DNA of 64,000 nucleotides, from NCBI GenBank assembly GCA_902620465.1, contig CACNIF010000001.1, positions 62,001 to 126,000 on the forward strand, read 5' to 3'. The stretch's first letter is position 1, and every line of letters begins with the position of its first letter. Below are positions 36,780 to 46,258 of this stretch, piece after piece. The DNA comes from an uncultured Pelagibacteraceae bacterium (GTDB lineage Bacteria; Pseudomonadota; Alphaproteobacteria; Pelagibacterales; Pelagibacteraceae). The position numbers and the translations under genes were made by a program. The notes under the pieces were generated by a model. It was not told the DNA's origin. It did not search any database and saw only the letters and a list, made by a program, of their open reading frames with translations.

Positions 36780-38594
36780 TTAGTGTTGTTTGCCAAGGAT
36801 CGATTTACCTGCTGGTACACGAACCTCATCAACCATTTTCTGCGTCGCAGCGTTAGGTGCTTGCGTCATCAAGCTGACTACAACCATAGCTACTAAGCTG
36901 ACAGCTGAACCAAAGATACCAAATGTTAACTGAGTAATACCTAAGAATCCACTTCCACCTGTTCTTACCCAAACTAGGTAAGCAGCACCGGAAATTAATC
37001 CTAAAGCCATACCAGCTATAGCACCTTCTTTGTTAGCTCTCTTCCACCATACACCAAGTACTAGTGGGAAGAATAGTCCTGACATCGCAAAGTCAAAAGC
37101 CCAGATTACTGAACCTAAAATACCTTGGATCTCAAGAGCTGCGATTGTTGCTCCTGCAAAACCAATTACCACAAGTAATACCCTTGCAACAACTAGTCTC
37201 TTCGCAGTCTCCGCTTTTGGATCGATGATCTTATAGTAAACATCGTGTGAGATTGCGTTTGCAATTGCTAAAATCAAACCATCAGCTGTTGACATGGCAG
37301 CAGCCATACCTCCAGCAGCAACCAGACCTGAGATCACATATGGTAATCCAGCTATTTCTGGAGTTGCTAACACAACGGCTTTACCACCCATGAAAAACTC
37401 ATTTAACTCAAGAGTTCCATTTCCGTTAAAGTCGCTTACAAACATTAAGTTTGCTTGGTTCCAATTTTGATACCAATCTATCGCTTGAACTTCTGAAATT
37501 GATTTACCGATAATACCTGTTGGTAGTGACGGATCAATCAATGACAACTTAGATAGTGTCGCTAACATTGGAGCAGAAGAATAAAGCAAGAAGATAAAGA
37601 ATAATGACCAACCTACTGATTTTCTAGCTGCTTTCACACTTGGAGTAGTAAAATATCTCATCATAACGTGAGGCAATGAAGCTGTTCCCATCATCATCGC
37701 TAACGCTAATGAAATAAATGCCCAAGGTGTTGCGTTCACCGCTGAGTGAGCTTTAGTTATTCCAGCCAAACCTTTTGGTACTTCTTTTAGATTTTCAGCA
37801 GAGTTTTTGACAAAACCAAACTGAGCCTCTAATTCAGCTATTCTAGAAACTTCATCAGCTAACATGAAGTGAGGGAAGAAACCCGCACCCATTTTGTTAC
37901 TGATCCAGAATACTGGTAATAAGTAAGCTATTATAAGTACGATATATTGAGCTACCTGTGTCCAAGTTACCCCTCTCATACCACCAAGCATTGAACAAAG
38001 TAAGATACTTATAAGTCCAACGTATACTGCATATTGGAATGGAATATCAAGTGCAACAGATGCAATTGTACCTGTGGCGTTAATTTGTGCAGTCACATAA
38101 GTAAATGAAGCAACAGTTAAAACTACTACTGCCATAAATCTACTTAAATTACCACCGTATCTTGTACCAATAAAATCTGGAACTGTGTAACAGCCAAATT
38201 TTCTTAGGTAAGGTGCTAATAATGATGCGACTAATACATATCCACCAGTCCAACCTACAAGCAATGCCATATAACCGTAACCTTTAAAATAAATACCACC
38301 TGCCATTGCAACGAATGATGCACCAGACATCCAGTCTGCTGCTGTCGCCATTCCGTTGAACACAGTTGGTACTTGTCTTCCAGCTACGTAATACGCATCG
38401 GCTTGAGCTGTACGTGATAGATAACCAATTATAGCATAGATGGCCACTGTAAAAGCAACGAAACAAATTCCAATTGTTTTCGCAGTTACGCCCATCTGCT
38501 CGGCAATCGACATAATGATTATGAAAGCCAGGAAACCTCCTGTGTAGATTCCATAAACTTTAGGTAGATTGTCTATAAAATTACCTTTAATCAT
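36780..38594 (-). CDS. Sodium:solute symporter, large subunit (VC_2705/acetate-permease-like)
   Basis: The 604-residue SSS-family protein has about 13 membrane helices. It shows family marks such as DAYYVAGRQVPTVFNGMATAADWMSGASFVAMAG (Na+-site helix region), YTVPDFIGTRYGG and GGMAAAMSTADGLILAIANAISHDVYYKI. Homologues with a DUF4212 small subunit are annotated as acetate or small carboxylate carriers; the substrate is inferred. Residues 388-399 (DFNGNGTLELNE) form a textbook EF-hand loop between helices. Base composition is clearly richer in G+C than its neighbours, as in strongly expressed genes. A strong terminator follows. Confidence 0.9.
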   Translation of the reverse strand: MIKGNFIDNLPKVYGIYTGGFLAFIIIMSIAEQMGVTAKTIGICFVAFTVAIYAIIGYLSRTAQADAYYVAGRQVPTVFNGMATAADWMSGASFVAMAGGIYFKGYGYMALLVGWTGGYVLVASLLAPYLRKFGCYTVPDFIGTRYGGNLSRFMAVVVLTVASFTYVTAQINATGTIASVALDIPFQYAVYVGLISILLCSMLGGMRGVTWTQVAQYIVLIIAYLLPVFWISNKMGAGFFPHFMLADEVSRIAELEAQFGFVKNSAENLKEVPKGLAGITKAHSAVNATPWAFISLALAMMMGTASLPHVMMRYFTTPSVKAARKSVGWSLFFIFLLYSSAPMLATLSKLSLIDPSLPTGIIGKSISEVQAIDWYQNWNQANLMFVSDFNGNGTLELNEFFMGGKAVVLATPEIAGLPYVISGLVAAGGMAAAMSTADGLILAIANAISHDVYYKIIDPKAETAKRLVVARVLLVVIGFAGATIAALEIQGILGSVIWAFDFAMSGLFFPLVLGVWWKRANKEGAIAGMALGLISGAAYLVWVRTGGSGFLGITQLTFGIFGSAVSLVAMVVVSLMTQAPNAATQKMVDEVRVPAGKSILGKQH

Positions 38595-38854
38595 TAGTCA
38601 TCTCCTTTTTCACTGAAGCCGAACTCTTCATCAATTTTCTCTTGTCTATTTGCAAACCAAAAAATTAGTATTACGAATATTCCAAGAGATCCCTGACATG
38701 TGAACCAATAAGTCAATGGATAACCAAATGGTCCCGTGACCTCATTCATTTCTGCTCCGAAAAGGAAGATGCCAATTGAGAATACAAACCAAATTGCTAA
38801 CGTCATCATTAGCAAACCCTTGGATTTTTCCCAGTGTTGTTCTTGTTTTGACAT
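38594..38854 (-). CDS. DUF4212 small subunit of the SSS transporter
   Basis: The 86-residue protein has two membrane helices (about 13-33 and 49-66) and the family pattern WEKSKGLLMMTLAIWFVFSIGIFLFG...PFGYPLTYWFTCQGSLGIFVILIFWFANRQEKIDEEFGF. DUF4212 proteins are always paired with a VC_2705-type large subunit. The stop overlaps the large-subunit ATG (TAATG). A long purine-rich ribosome-binding site (AGAGAGAGG) precedes its ATG, unusually strong for this genome. Confidence 0.92.
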   Translation of the reverse strand: MSKQEQHWEKSKGLLMMTLAIWFVFSIGIFLFGAEMNEVTGPFGYPLTYWFTCQGSLGIFVILIFWFANRQEKIDEEFGFSEKGDD

Positions 38855-38979
38855 TTATACCTCTCTCTTTTTAGTTATAACTGCTTAAAACCATAACCAT
38901 TATCAAACAGATTTAAAGTGTTAAAATTGTTCAAAATCCCTCTATTTTTGGGATATATATAATAAAAATATCTAATTTT

Positions 38980-39603
38980 ATGGGTAAATATAAGCTATCT
39001 TGGAGAGATCTCACGTGGAGAGATTTTAAAATTTACCTTTTCGCTCTCTTTAAAGCTTTTATTCCAAAAAAAAAGATTGAGAGTCTTGATGATTTGGAAG
39101 AATTTATTCAATCCAAGTCAGCTTGGGTAACCCAAGTCACACTTTATGGGTATTTGAAAACTAGGATGGGAACACGTTACGTTCTTCATTTTGAAAATGA
39201 TGAATTTATGTCATCTGTTAACTTGGCAAAATGGAACATCTATTCAGTAGCTCTACAAGATCTTACATTATATACGTTTTCTTATCTTAAGAATAATTTC
39301 AATTTTAATGATCTTGAAAAATCAAAAGAGATTTTTTTAAAAATCTTAGATGATGAAATTTCCAACAAGATGCCACTTAATATTATAGAAGATGCAAAAA
39401 ATAATTTTAGTGAAAGATTGTATAATATAAATTGGGATAATTATTATAATGATCTTCCATTTAATCCAAGCGCCTTATCTTTGTATAAATGGGCACCTAT
39501 CTCGGAAGAATTAAAAACTTTAGATAGAAAAATTGTTTTAAATTCAGTTATCTTAAAATGGGATACCGTTAAAAAAGAATTTCAAGAAAGAATAAATTTT
39601 TAA
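38980..39603 (+). CDS. Hypothetical protein near acetyl-CoA synthetase
   Basis: I do not recognise a named family with certainty for this 207-residue soluble protein. It begins [27 protein letters not shown], which could be an amphipathic membrane-binding helix, and contains [38 protein letters not shown]. It is divergent from the transporter (125 bp between starts) and its 3' end overlaps the end of acs by 4 bp. Its position between a carboxylate transporter and Acs suggests a link to that system, but that is only context. Confidence 0.7.
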   Translation: MGKYKLSWRDLTWRDFKIYLFALFKAFIPKKKIESLDDLEEFIQSKSAWVTQVTLYGYLKTRMGTRYVLHFENDEFMSSVNLAKWNIYSVALQDLTLYTFSYLKNNFNFNDLEKSKEIFLKILDDEISNKMPLNIIEDAKNNFSERLYNINWDNYYNDLPFNPSALSLYKWAPISEELKTLDRKIVLNSVILKWDTVKKEFQERINF

Positions 39604-41687
39604 TTATTTTTTCTGTTCTCAACCAAACTATTAACAACATTTGGATCTGCTAAAGTGGTAGTGTCACCTAATTGACCGTGCTCATTGGCTGCAATTTTTC
39701 TCAAAATTCTTCTCATGATTTTACCCGATCTAGTTTTAGGTAACCCTGGAGTAAATTGTATAAGATCAGGTGTTGCTAATGGGCCAATTTGTTTTCTTAC
39801 CCATAGTTTTAACTCCCTTTCAAGATCACCAGTTTCAGTCTCTCCAGCATTAAGTGTAACATAACAGTAAAGTCCGTTACCTTTTATATCATGAGGATAA
39901 CCAACGACAGCTGCTTCAGCAACTTTTGGATGTGCAACAAAAGCACTTTCAATTTCTGCTGTTCCAAGATTATGGCCTGATACTATGATGACATCATCTA
40001 CCCTTCCAGTTATCCAATAATAACCATCTTTATCTCTTCGACATCCATCGCCTGTGAAATATTTTCCATCAAATTGAGAAAAGTAAGTGTCAATAAATCT
40101 TTGATGGTCACCATAAACTGTTCTCATTTGTCCCGGCCAAGACTGGGATATACAAAGTCTACCTTCACCTGCACCTTTTATCTCTTTTCCATCTTTGTCC
40201 ACTAAGCATGGTTTTATTCCGTAAAAAGGTTTAGTGGCAGAACCAGGTTTAAGTGGAATAGCTCCTGTTTGAGGGGCGATAAGTATTCCTCCCGTTTCTG
40301 TTTGCCACCAAGTGTCAACAATTGGACATTTTGAGTTTCCAACAGTTTTGTAGTACCACATCCATGCTTCTGGGTTAATTGGTTCCCCAACAGTCCCTAA
40401 TAATTTTAAGGATTTTCTGGATGTTTTATTAACTGGATCGCTGCCCTCTCTCATTAAAGCTCTAATAGCAGTTGGTGCTGTATAAAATGTATTAACTTTG
40501 TATTTATCTACTATTTGCCACCATCTGGAGCTATCAGGATAATTAGGTATACCTTCAAACATTATAGTTGTAGCACCATTAGAAAGCGGCCCATATATAA
40601 TATAACTATGTCCAGTTACCCATCCAATGTCTGCGGTACACCAATAAATATCTTTAGGTTTGTAGTTGAATATATATTGGTGAGTCATTGATGCATAGAC
40701 CATATACCCGCCAGTCGTATGTAAAACACCTTTCGGTTTACCAGTTGATCCTGAAGTATAAAGTATAAACAGTGGATCTTCCGCATTCATCTCCTCAGGT
40801 TCGCAGTGGGCCGGAACATCCTTGATTAAATCGTGATACCAAACGTCTCTATCATCATCCCAAAATACGTAATTTCCAGTTCTTTTAACAACAATACACT
40901 TTTTAACATTTGGACAGTTTGTTAATGCCTCATCAGTGGTAGCCTTTAGAGGTATTTTTTTTCCTCCCCTGACACCTTCATCCGCAGTAATTATATACTC
41001 TGACTCACAATCGTTAACTCTTCCTGAAATAGATTCAGCTGAAAACCCTCCAAATATAATAGAATGAATCGCACCAATCCTTGCACAAGCTAGCATTAAA
41101 ACTGCTAACTCTGGTATCATAGTTAAATAAATTGTAACTCGATCTCCTTTTTTAATTCCAAGTTTTTTTAATCCATTTGCAGCTTTTGATACTTTTTGAT
41201 GTAATTGTTTGTAAGAAATTTTTTGACTGTCTTTAGGATCATCACCAACCCAAATGATAGCAGTCTTATCTTTTTTATCTTTTAAATGTCTATCAATACA
41301 GTTTGCTGATGCATTCAAAGTTCCGTCTTCAAACCATTTAATTCTAACATCATTTGTACTATATTTAACATCTTTAATCTTCTTGTAGGGTTTTATCCAA
41401 GTAATTCTTTTTCCTTCTTTTTTCCAGAAGGCGTTATTATTTTTAATTGAGTCATTATACCTCTTTAAGTATTGGGCTTTATTTGCGAGACTACTTTTAA
41501 TCCATTCAGGTTTAGTTTTTATTATTAATTCAGAAACTGATGAGCTTTCTTTTTTATTTTGTTTTTTCTTATTAGATAAAGTATTTCTTTTAACTAATTT
41601 CTTATTTTTAAGACCTTTTTTTTTAACTTTTCTTTTAGTTCTTTTTTTAATTTTTTTTCTATTCTTAGATTTTTTTTTTTTAGGCAT
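39600..41687 (-). CDS. acsA: Acetyl-CoA synthetase with Lys-rich N-terminal extension
   Basis: Acs activates acetate to acetyl-CoA via acetyl-AMP. The catalytic part is complete: acyl-adenylate motif [69 protein letters not shown], and the C-terminal [15 protein letters not shown] with the catalytic, acetylation-prone Lys (about 656). The first 48 residues are an unusual Lys/Arg-rich tail ([20 protein letters not shown]...) absent from standard Acs. No in-frame ATG, GTG or TTG between it and the catalytic part offers a tail-free start. Total length 695 versus the usual 650. Confidence 0.94.
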   Translation of the reverse strand: MPKKKKSKNRKKIKKRTKRKVKKKGLKNKKLVKRNTLSNKKKQNKKESSSVSELIIKTKPEWIKSSLANKAQYLKRYNDSIKNNNAFWKKEGKRITWIKPYKKIKDVKYSTNDVRIKWFEDGTLNASANCIDRHLKDKKDKTAIIWVGDDPKDSQKISYKQLHQKVSKAANGLKKLGIKKGDRVTIYLTMIPELAVLMLACARIGAIHSIIFGGFSAESISGRVNDCESEYIITADEGVRGGKKIPLKATTDEALTNCPNVKKCIVVKRTGNYVFWDDDRDVWYHDLIKDVPAHCEPEEMNAEDPLFILYTSGSTGKPKGVLHTTGGYMVYASMTHQYIFNYKPKDIYWCTADIGWVTGHSYIIYGPLSNGATTIMFEGIPNYPDSSRWWQIVDKYKVNTFYTAPTAIRALMREGSDPVNKTSRKSLKLLGTVGEPINPEAWMWYYKTVGNSKCPIVDTWWQTETGGILIAPQTGAIPLKPGSATKPFYGIKPCLVDKDGKEIKGAGEGRLCISQSWPGQMRTVYGDHQRFIDTYFSQFDGKYFTGDGCRRDKDGYYWITGRVDDVIIVSGHNLGTAEIESAFVAHPKVAEAAVVGYPHDIKGNGLYCYVTLNAGETETGDLERELKLWVRKQIGPLATPDLIQFTPGLPKTRSGKIMRRILRKIAANEHGQLGDTTTLADPNVVNSLVENRKNN

Positions 41688-41689
41688 AC

Positions 41690-41727
41690 GTTAAATTTTA
41701 TAGTTAAATTTTATAGTTAAATTTTAC
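41690..41727. repeat. 13-bp tandem repeat between the EVE gene and acs
   Basis: GTTAAATTTTATA is present twice in full (41690-41702, 41703-41715) and a third, partial copy follows (41716-41727) reaching into the EVE-protein stop codon. It fills the whole gap upstream of acs, so copy-number change by slippage would alter the acs leader or EVE C-terminus. Confidence 0.85.
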
Positions 41728-42130
41728 TCATCTTATTCAAGATTTTCCAGCTTTTAGAGTCTATTGGCATAACCGAAAGTCTACTTTGTCTTATTAATGA
41801 TAAATGGCTTAATTCCTTGTTTTTTTTAATAGTTTCTAATGAAACTGGTGTTTTAAGTTTTTTTATGAATTTAACTGTTACGGCTACAAAACGACCAGTT
41901 TTGTCAGTTTTATCCAAATAAGCTTCTTTAATAACTTCAACAATGCCAACAATTTCTTTTCCAATATTTGAATGGTAGAAAAAACATTGATCTCCAGTTC
42001 TCATGTTCTTTAAATTTTTTGAGGCTTGATAATTTCTAACACCATCCCAAGGGGCTCCTTTTTTTCCAGCTTTTTTTTGTTGATCAATCGACCAAACATC
42101 TGGTTCAGATTTAAGTAACCAATAACTCAT
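41717..42130 (-). CDS. EVE domain protein
   Basis: The 137-residue protein is a stand-alone EVE (PUA-like) domain: YWLLKSEPDVWSIDQQKKAGKKGAPWDGVRNYQASKNLKNMRTGDQCFFYHSN, then IVGIVEVIKEAYLD. EVE domains are related to YTH and ASCH and bind modified bases in nucleic acids; the exact ligand here is unknown. It is coupled to tsaD by a TAATG overlap, a conserved pairing in alphaproteobacteria. The stop codon lies within a 13-bp tandem repeat. Confidence 0.92.
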   Translation of the reverse strand: MSYWLLKSEPDVWSIDQQKKAGKKGAPWDGVRNYQASKNLKNMRTGDQCFFYHSNIGKEIVGIVEVIKEAYLDKTDKTGRFVAVTVKFIKKLKTPVSLETIKKNKELSHLSLIRQSRLSVMPIDSKSWKILNKMSKI

Positions 42131-43203
42131 TATAATTTGACGCCAGCTCCTTTAAGAAATACCGCATCTTCATCTAATGGCCATCTAGGTTTTGCGGGGT
42201 GGTCTAAATCACTAAATAATTTTAGTTTAAATTTTTCTAAACCAACCATGGCAATCATTGCCGCGTTATCACCGCAGAATTCTATTGGGGGAAAAATGCT
42301 TTGGTAATTTTTTTCTTCACATAATTTAATTAACATCGCTCTTATTTTTTTATTTGCAGCTACACCACCAGCAACCACAAATTTTTTCTCTTTTGGGCTA
42401 TTTGTTTTTTCAAACTCATTAAAAGCAACAATTGTTTTCTTATACAGAATTTCTTCAATCGTTTTTTGAAAAGAAGCTGCAAGATCAAATCTCTCTTGAT
42501 CATTTTTAATTGTTTTGGATATTTTAAGCACAGCAGTTTTTAATCCTGCGAAAGATAAATTGCATCCACCTTTATTTATAATTGGTTTGGGCAGTTTGAA
42601 TTTTTCTGGATTCCCTTTCTCAGCCAAAACTTCGATTTCACGTCCTCCTGGAAATTCTATTTCTAAAAGTTTCGCAGTTTTATCAAATGCTTCTCCTAAA
42701 GCATCATCAATTGTCGTGCCCAATCGTTGATATTTACCAATAGATTGCACACTTAAATATTGAGAATGTCCTCCCGAAATCAGTAAGAGCAGATATGGGT
42801 AGTCTAGTTTAGAATTTAATTTTGGGCTCAAGGCGTGTCCCTCAAGATGATTGACAGCAATAAATGGTTTGTTTGTTGTAAGTGCAAAAGTTTTTCCAAA
42901 GCTTAACCCGACTGATAGACATACGATCAGACCAGGTCCTGCTGTAGAAGCTATAGCGTCAATTTCATCAATTTTTTTTCCACTTTTATCAATAGCTTTT
43001 TTTACAATCGAATCTATTTTTTCGATGTGTGATCTTGCTGCTAATTCAGGAACAACTCCCCCAAATTCTTTATGAACATCTTCTTGACTGGAAACAATGT
43101 TAGATAAAACAACTGGTATCCCTTGCTCATTTTCAGTAACTAAAGATGCTGCCGTTTCATCGCAACTAGATTCTATTCCAAGAATTAAGGGTTTTTTGCT
43201 CAT
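42130..43203 (-). CDS. tsaD: tRNA N6-threonylcarbamoyladenosine synthase subunit TsaD
   Basis: TsaD transfers threonylcarbamoyl to A37 of ANN-decoding tRNAs together with TsaB, TsaE and TsaC. The 357-residue protein has GIESSCDETAASLV, the metal-binding NHLEGHALSP (HxxxH), LLLISGGHSQYL, DDALGEAFDKTAKLL, and FVVAGGVAANKKIR. It is divergent from hemC (55 bp between starts), a common alphaproteobacterial arrangement. Confidence 0.97.
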   Translation of the reverse strand: MSKKPLILGIESSCDETAASLVTENEQGIPVVLSNIVSSQEDVHKEFGGVVPELAARSHIEKIDSIVKKAIDKSGKKIDEIDAIASTAGPGLIVCLSVGLSFGKTFALTTNKPFIAVNHLEGHALSPKLNSKLDYPYLLLLISGGHSQYLSVQSIGKYQRLGTTIDDALGEAFDKTAKLLEIEFPGGREIEVLAEKGNPEKFKLPKPIINKGGCNLSFAGLKTAVLKISKTIKNDQERFDLAASFQKTIEEILYKKTIVAFNEFEKTNSPKEKKFVVAGGVAANKKIRAMLIKLCEEKNYQSIFPPIEFCGDNAAMIAMVGLEKFKLKLFSDLDHPAKPRWPLDEDAVFLKGAGVKL

Positions 43204-43258
43204 TCAAATAAGTTTTAATAATTGTACAATCTCAATACAAGTAAGAAATATATTTTTT

Positions 43259-44176
43259 ATGAAAAAAAAAATAATAATTGGTTCAAGAGGAAGCGAGCTA
43301 GCTACACTTTATGCACAAAAAGTGAAAGATCAGATTATTAAAAGTGCTAGTTTTAGGAAGGATGAGATTTTTATAAAGTCAATATCAACAAAAGGTGATC
43401 AGATTAAAGATACAAGATTATCTGAAGTTGGTGGCAAAGGTTTGTTTTCTAGTGAAATTGAAAAACAACTTCTAAAAAAAGAAATTGATATTGCTGTCCA
43501 TGCTCTTAAAGACATGCCGGTAAATGAAACGAAAGGGCTTATAACTGACTCATTTCTTGAAAGAAATGATCCACGGGAAATTCTTGTAACATTTAATAAA
43601 AAAAAAATTAAAGACTTAGATGTTAATTCTACAATCGGAACTTCTTCTTATCGTAGAGAGTTTCAAATAAAAAAAAAAAGGCCTGATCTTAATTGTAAAC
43701 TCATAAGAGGAAACGTAGATACAAGGATCAAAAAGTTAAAAGATGGACTTTATGACGGAATACTTTTATCAAGTGCCGGAATGAAATTTTTAAAACTTGA
43801 CGAATACATTACAGAAACTTTTGAAACTGAAGAAATTATACCTAGTGCTGGACAAGGTATTATTGCTATTCAGTGTAGAGAAAACGATGATGAAGTTATT
43901 TCAATTTTAAAAAAGATTAATCACGATCAAACCTACAGAAGGGCACATTCTGAGCGAAATGTTTTAAAAGTTTTAGAGGGCGACTGTGAAACTGCAGTGG
44001 GTGTTCATTCAAAAATAGAAGGTGACCAACTAACATTAGAAGCTGAGCTTTTTTCTTTAGATGGATCAGAGAGATACTATGAAAAAAAAATTGTTGAAAA
44101 ATCAAAGTTTAGAGAGATTGGTGAAGAGATTGGTGGGATTTTAAAAAAAAAATCTAATAATTCTTACAAGAAATGA
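43259..44176 (+). CDS. hemC: Hydroxymethylbilane synthase (porphobilinogen deaminase)
   Basis: HemC joins four porphobilinogens into hydroxymethylbilane. The 305-residue protein starts at ATG 43259; the ORF track start at 43097 lies inside antisense tsaD. Motifs are IIIGSRGSELATLYAQKV, GGKGLFSSEIEKQLL, AVHALKDMPVNE, GTSSYRREFQI, RGNVDTRIKKL, and LEGDCETAVGVHS, whose Cys carries the dipyrromethane cofactor. It is followed by hemD after one base. Confidence 0.96.
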   Translation: MKKKIIIGSRGSELATLYAQKVKDQIIKSASFRKDEIFIKSISTKGDQIKDTRLSEVGGKGLFSSEIEKQLLKKEIDIAVHALKDMPVNETKGLITDSFLERNDPREILVTFNKKKIKDLDVNSTIGTSSYRREFQIKKKRPDLNCKLIRGNVDTRIKKLKDGLYDGILLSSAGMKFLKLDEYITETFETEEIIPSAGQGIIAIQCRENDDEVISILKKINHDQTYRRAHSERNVLKVLEGDCETAVGVHSKIEGDQLTLEAELFSLDGSERYYEKKIVEKSKFREIGEEIGGILKKKSNNSYKK

Positions 44177-44177
44177 T

Positions 44178-44876
44178 ATGCATATTTTGTTGACTAGACC
44201 ATTGGAAGATTGCTCAGCACTAGCTTTGAAGTTTAAATCGCTTGGTCATAAAATATCCCATCTTCCCTTGCTTAATATTGAAAAAATTAATTATGGTAAA
44301 ATTAATTTTTCTGAATTTGGGGGAATAATTTTTACAAGTGCTAACGCTGTTAAGTATTTAGATTTAAAAAATATAGATAAAAAAATTAAGTGTTTTTGTG
44401 TGGGAAATGTAACAGAAAAAAAAGCTCGTGATTTAGGTTTTCAAAATACAGTTGCCGCAGAGGGTAATGTTTCAAATTTAAAAGAATTAATTTTAAGGAC
44501 GTACGATACTAAAAACAAAAAACTTATTTATGTTAGTGGAGAAACGGTATCTGTTGACTTAGATCACCAGTTGGCTTTAGAGGGTTTTGTCGTAAAAAGA
44601 ATTATTAATTATAGAACAAAATATAATCAAAAATTTGATGACGAGTTTATAATCAAATTAAAAGAAAATTTACCTGACATAGTTTATGTTTATTCACAAA
44701 ATAGTGCTTCAAGTTTTCTTAATTTTATAAAAATATATCAAACCGAGACTTTATGGATGAATACAAATTTGATGTGTATTGGTGAGAAAACCTCGTCTAT
44801 ATTGAATGAAATTAAATGGAAAAAAATATTTCTTTTTAATCCTGGTGAAGAGGAGTTTTTGTTATATAAAATTTAG
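44178..44876 (+). CDS. hemD: Uroporphyrinogen-III synthase
   Basis: HemD cyclises hydroxymethylbilane and inverts ring D to give uroporphyrinogen III, the substrate of HemE. The 232-residue protein has the poorly conserved two-lobe HemD pattern: LLTRPLEDCSALALKFKSLGHKISHLPLL, GIIFTSANAVKYL, CVGNVTEKKARDLGF and VYVYSQNSASSFL. It starts one base after hemC, which strongly supports the call. It is 2 bp from the mscS-like gene. Confidence 0.92.
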   Translation: MHILLTRPLEDCSALALKFKSLGHKISHLPLLNIEKINYGKINFSEFGGIIFTSANAVKYLDLKNIDKKIKCFCVGNVTEKKARDLGFQNTVAAEGNVSNLKELILRTYDTKNKKLIYVSGETVSVDLDHQLALEGFVVKRIINYRTKYNQKFDDEFIIKLKENLPDIVYVYSQNSASSFLNFIKIYQTETLWMNTNLMCIGEKTSSILNEIKWKKIFLFNPGEEEFLLYKI

Positions 44877-44878
44877 TT

Positions 44879-45964
44879 ATGGAATTAATAAATAATTTTT
44901 CAGAAATTTTTTTATCAGTCTGGAATAAAGGGATTTTAGGTGTTGATATTTTTCAAATATTAATTGGTTTAGGAATTTTTTTAATTTTTTTAATCTTCAG
45001 AGGAATTTTGAGCAAACTAATAATAAAAAAATTAGAAATAATTTCAAAAAGAACAACTAATAAATTAGATGATACTTTTGTTAACGCTCTTGTAGGACCA
45101 GCAAGATTTTTACCAATAGTTTTAGGATTTTTTATTGCAAGTTATTATATGACTTTTTCTGCTGAAAGCAGAGATATTGTTGATACAATAAACAGAACTT
45201 TAATAACGATATTAATTTTTTGGGTAATGCATCAAATTATTGAACCCGTCTCATATGTTCTAAGCGGTCTTGATAAACTTTTAACCAAGGAGTTAATAGG
45301 ATGGATAATTAAATCATTAAAGATTTTGATTTTTATTTTAGGTTTAGCTGCTGTTTTAGAATTATGGGGTATCAAAATCGGTCCCATTATCGCTGGTTTA
45401 GGTTTATTTGGTGTGGCTGTGGCTTTAGGTGCTCAAGATTTATTTAAAAATTTAATATCGGGCATTTTAGTTCTTGTTGAAAAAAGATTTAAAATAGGAG
45501 ATTGGATTTTAGTTGATGGGATAATAGAGGGCATAGTTGAAAAAATTGGTTTTAGATCTACGACTATTAGAAAATTTGATAAATCTTTAGCAATAATTCC
45601 TAATTTTCAGTTTGCAGAAAATGCAGTTATTAATGTAAGTGAAACTTCAAACTGGTTGATAAGTTGGATTATCACTCTTCAATACGACACAACAGTTGAT
45701 CAATTAAAAACCATAAGAGATCAAATAGAAAACCATATCAATAAAAGTGAAGACTTTAAGCAAAGTATTGGTGTTGCAGTTAGAGTTGATAAATTTTCAG
45801 ATAGTTCGATAGATATGTATGTTCGTTGTTTTACAAAAACTAGCAGCTGGAATGATTGGTTGTCTGTAAAAGAGCGTTTAGCTATAGAAATTAAACAAAT
45901 TGTTGAAAGCAACAAAGCTTCTTTCGCATTTCCAAGTCAGTCGATTTATGTTGAAAAGAAATGA
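44879..45964 (+). CDS. MscS family mechanosensitive ion channel
   Basis: The 361-residue protein has four to five membrane helices followed by the MscS beta domain. The pore helix and start of the beta domain are plain: GPIIAGLGLFGVAVALGAQDLFKNLISGILVLVEKRFKIGDWILVDG. The soluble part continues EGIVEKIGFRSTTIRKFD and IPNFQFAENAVINVS, then a ferredoxin-like vestibule. Such channels release solutes during hypo-osmotic shock. It overlaps the YggT gene by ATGA; both may act at the membrane in osmotic adaptation. Confidence 0.94.
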   Translation: MELINNFSEIFLSVWNKGILGVDIFQILIGLGIFLIFLIFRGILSKLIIKKLEIISKRTTNKLDDTFVNALVGPARFLPIVLGFFIASYYMTFSAESRDIVDTINRTLITILIFWVMHQIIEPVSYVLSGLDKLLTKELIGWIIKSLKILIFILGLAAVLELWGIKIGPIIAGLGLFGVAVALGAQDLFKNLISGILVLVEKRFKIGDWILVDGIIEGIVEKIGFRSTTIRKFDKSLAIIPNFQFAENAVINVSETSNWLISWIITLQYDTTVDQLKTIRDQIENHINKSEDFKQSIGVAVRVDKFSDSSIDMYVRCFTKTSSWNDWLSVKERLAIEIKQIVESNKASFAFPSQSIYVEKK

Positions 45965-46251
45965 TAGCTGTTTTTTATTTAATTTTACAGATCCTAAAAC
46001 TCTATTCCTATGTTGTAATTGCAAATGTAATAATAAGTTGGCTTGTTGCTTTTAATATTCTAAATACACAAAATAGATTTGTTTATTTAGCTTTAGACTT
46101 TACTTATCGATTAACTGATCCAATTTTAAACAAAATAAGACGTTATTTGCCAAATTTAGGTGCTTTGGATATTTCACCTATAATTTTACTTCTATTGATT
46201 TGGTTTATAGAAATGTGTATGAAACTTTACGTTGCACCAATGATATTTTAA
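45961..46251 (+). CDS. YggT family membrane protein
   Basis: The 96-residue protein has the YggT pattern of two hydrophobic hairpins: LILQILKLYSYVVIANVIISWLVAF, then the conserved LTDPILNKIRRYLPNLGALDISPIILLLLIWF. YggT proteins have no established biochemical activity. Its start overlaps the mscS-like stop and folD follows after 7 bp. YggT-folD adjacency is common in alphaproteobacteria. Confidence 0.92.
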   Translation: MIAVFYLILQILKLYSYVVIANVIISWLVAFNILNTQNRFVYLALDFTYRLTDPILNKIRRYLPNLGALDISPIILLLLIWFIEMCMKLYVAPMIF

Positions 46252-46258
46252 ATAAATT

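Noticed and set aside
38284-38466. 60-aa minus-strand ORF inside the symporter
   Set aside because: It overlaps the well-supported symporter frame on the same strand and has no motif.
39010-39025. Second parS-like site (TCACGTGGA)
   Set aside because: Only the central CACGTG is shared; the flanking arms do not match GTTTC/GAAAC.
43097-43258. N-terminal extension of hemC
   Set aside because: The extra 54 codons are antisense to the start of tsaD and resemble no HemC. The protein proper begins MKKKIIIGSRGS.
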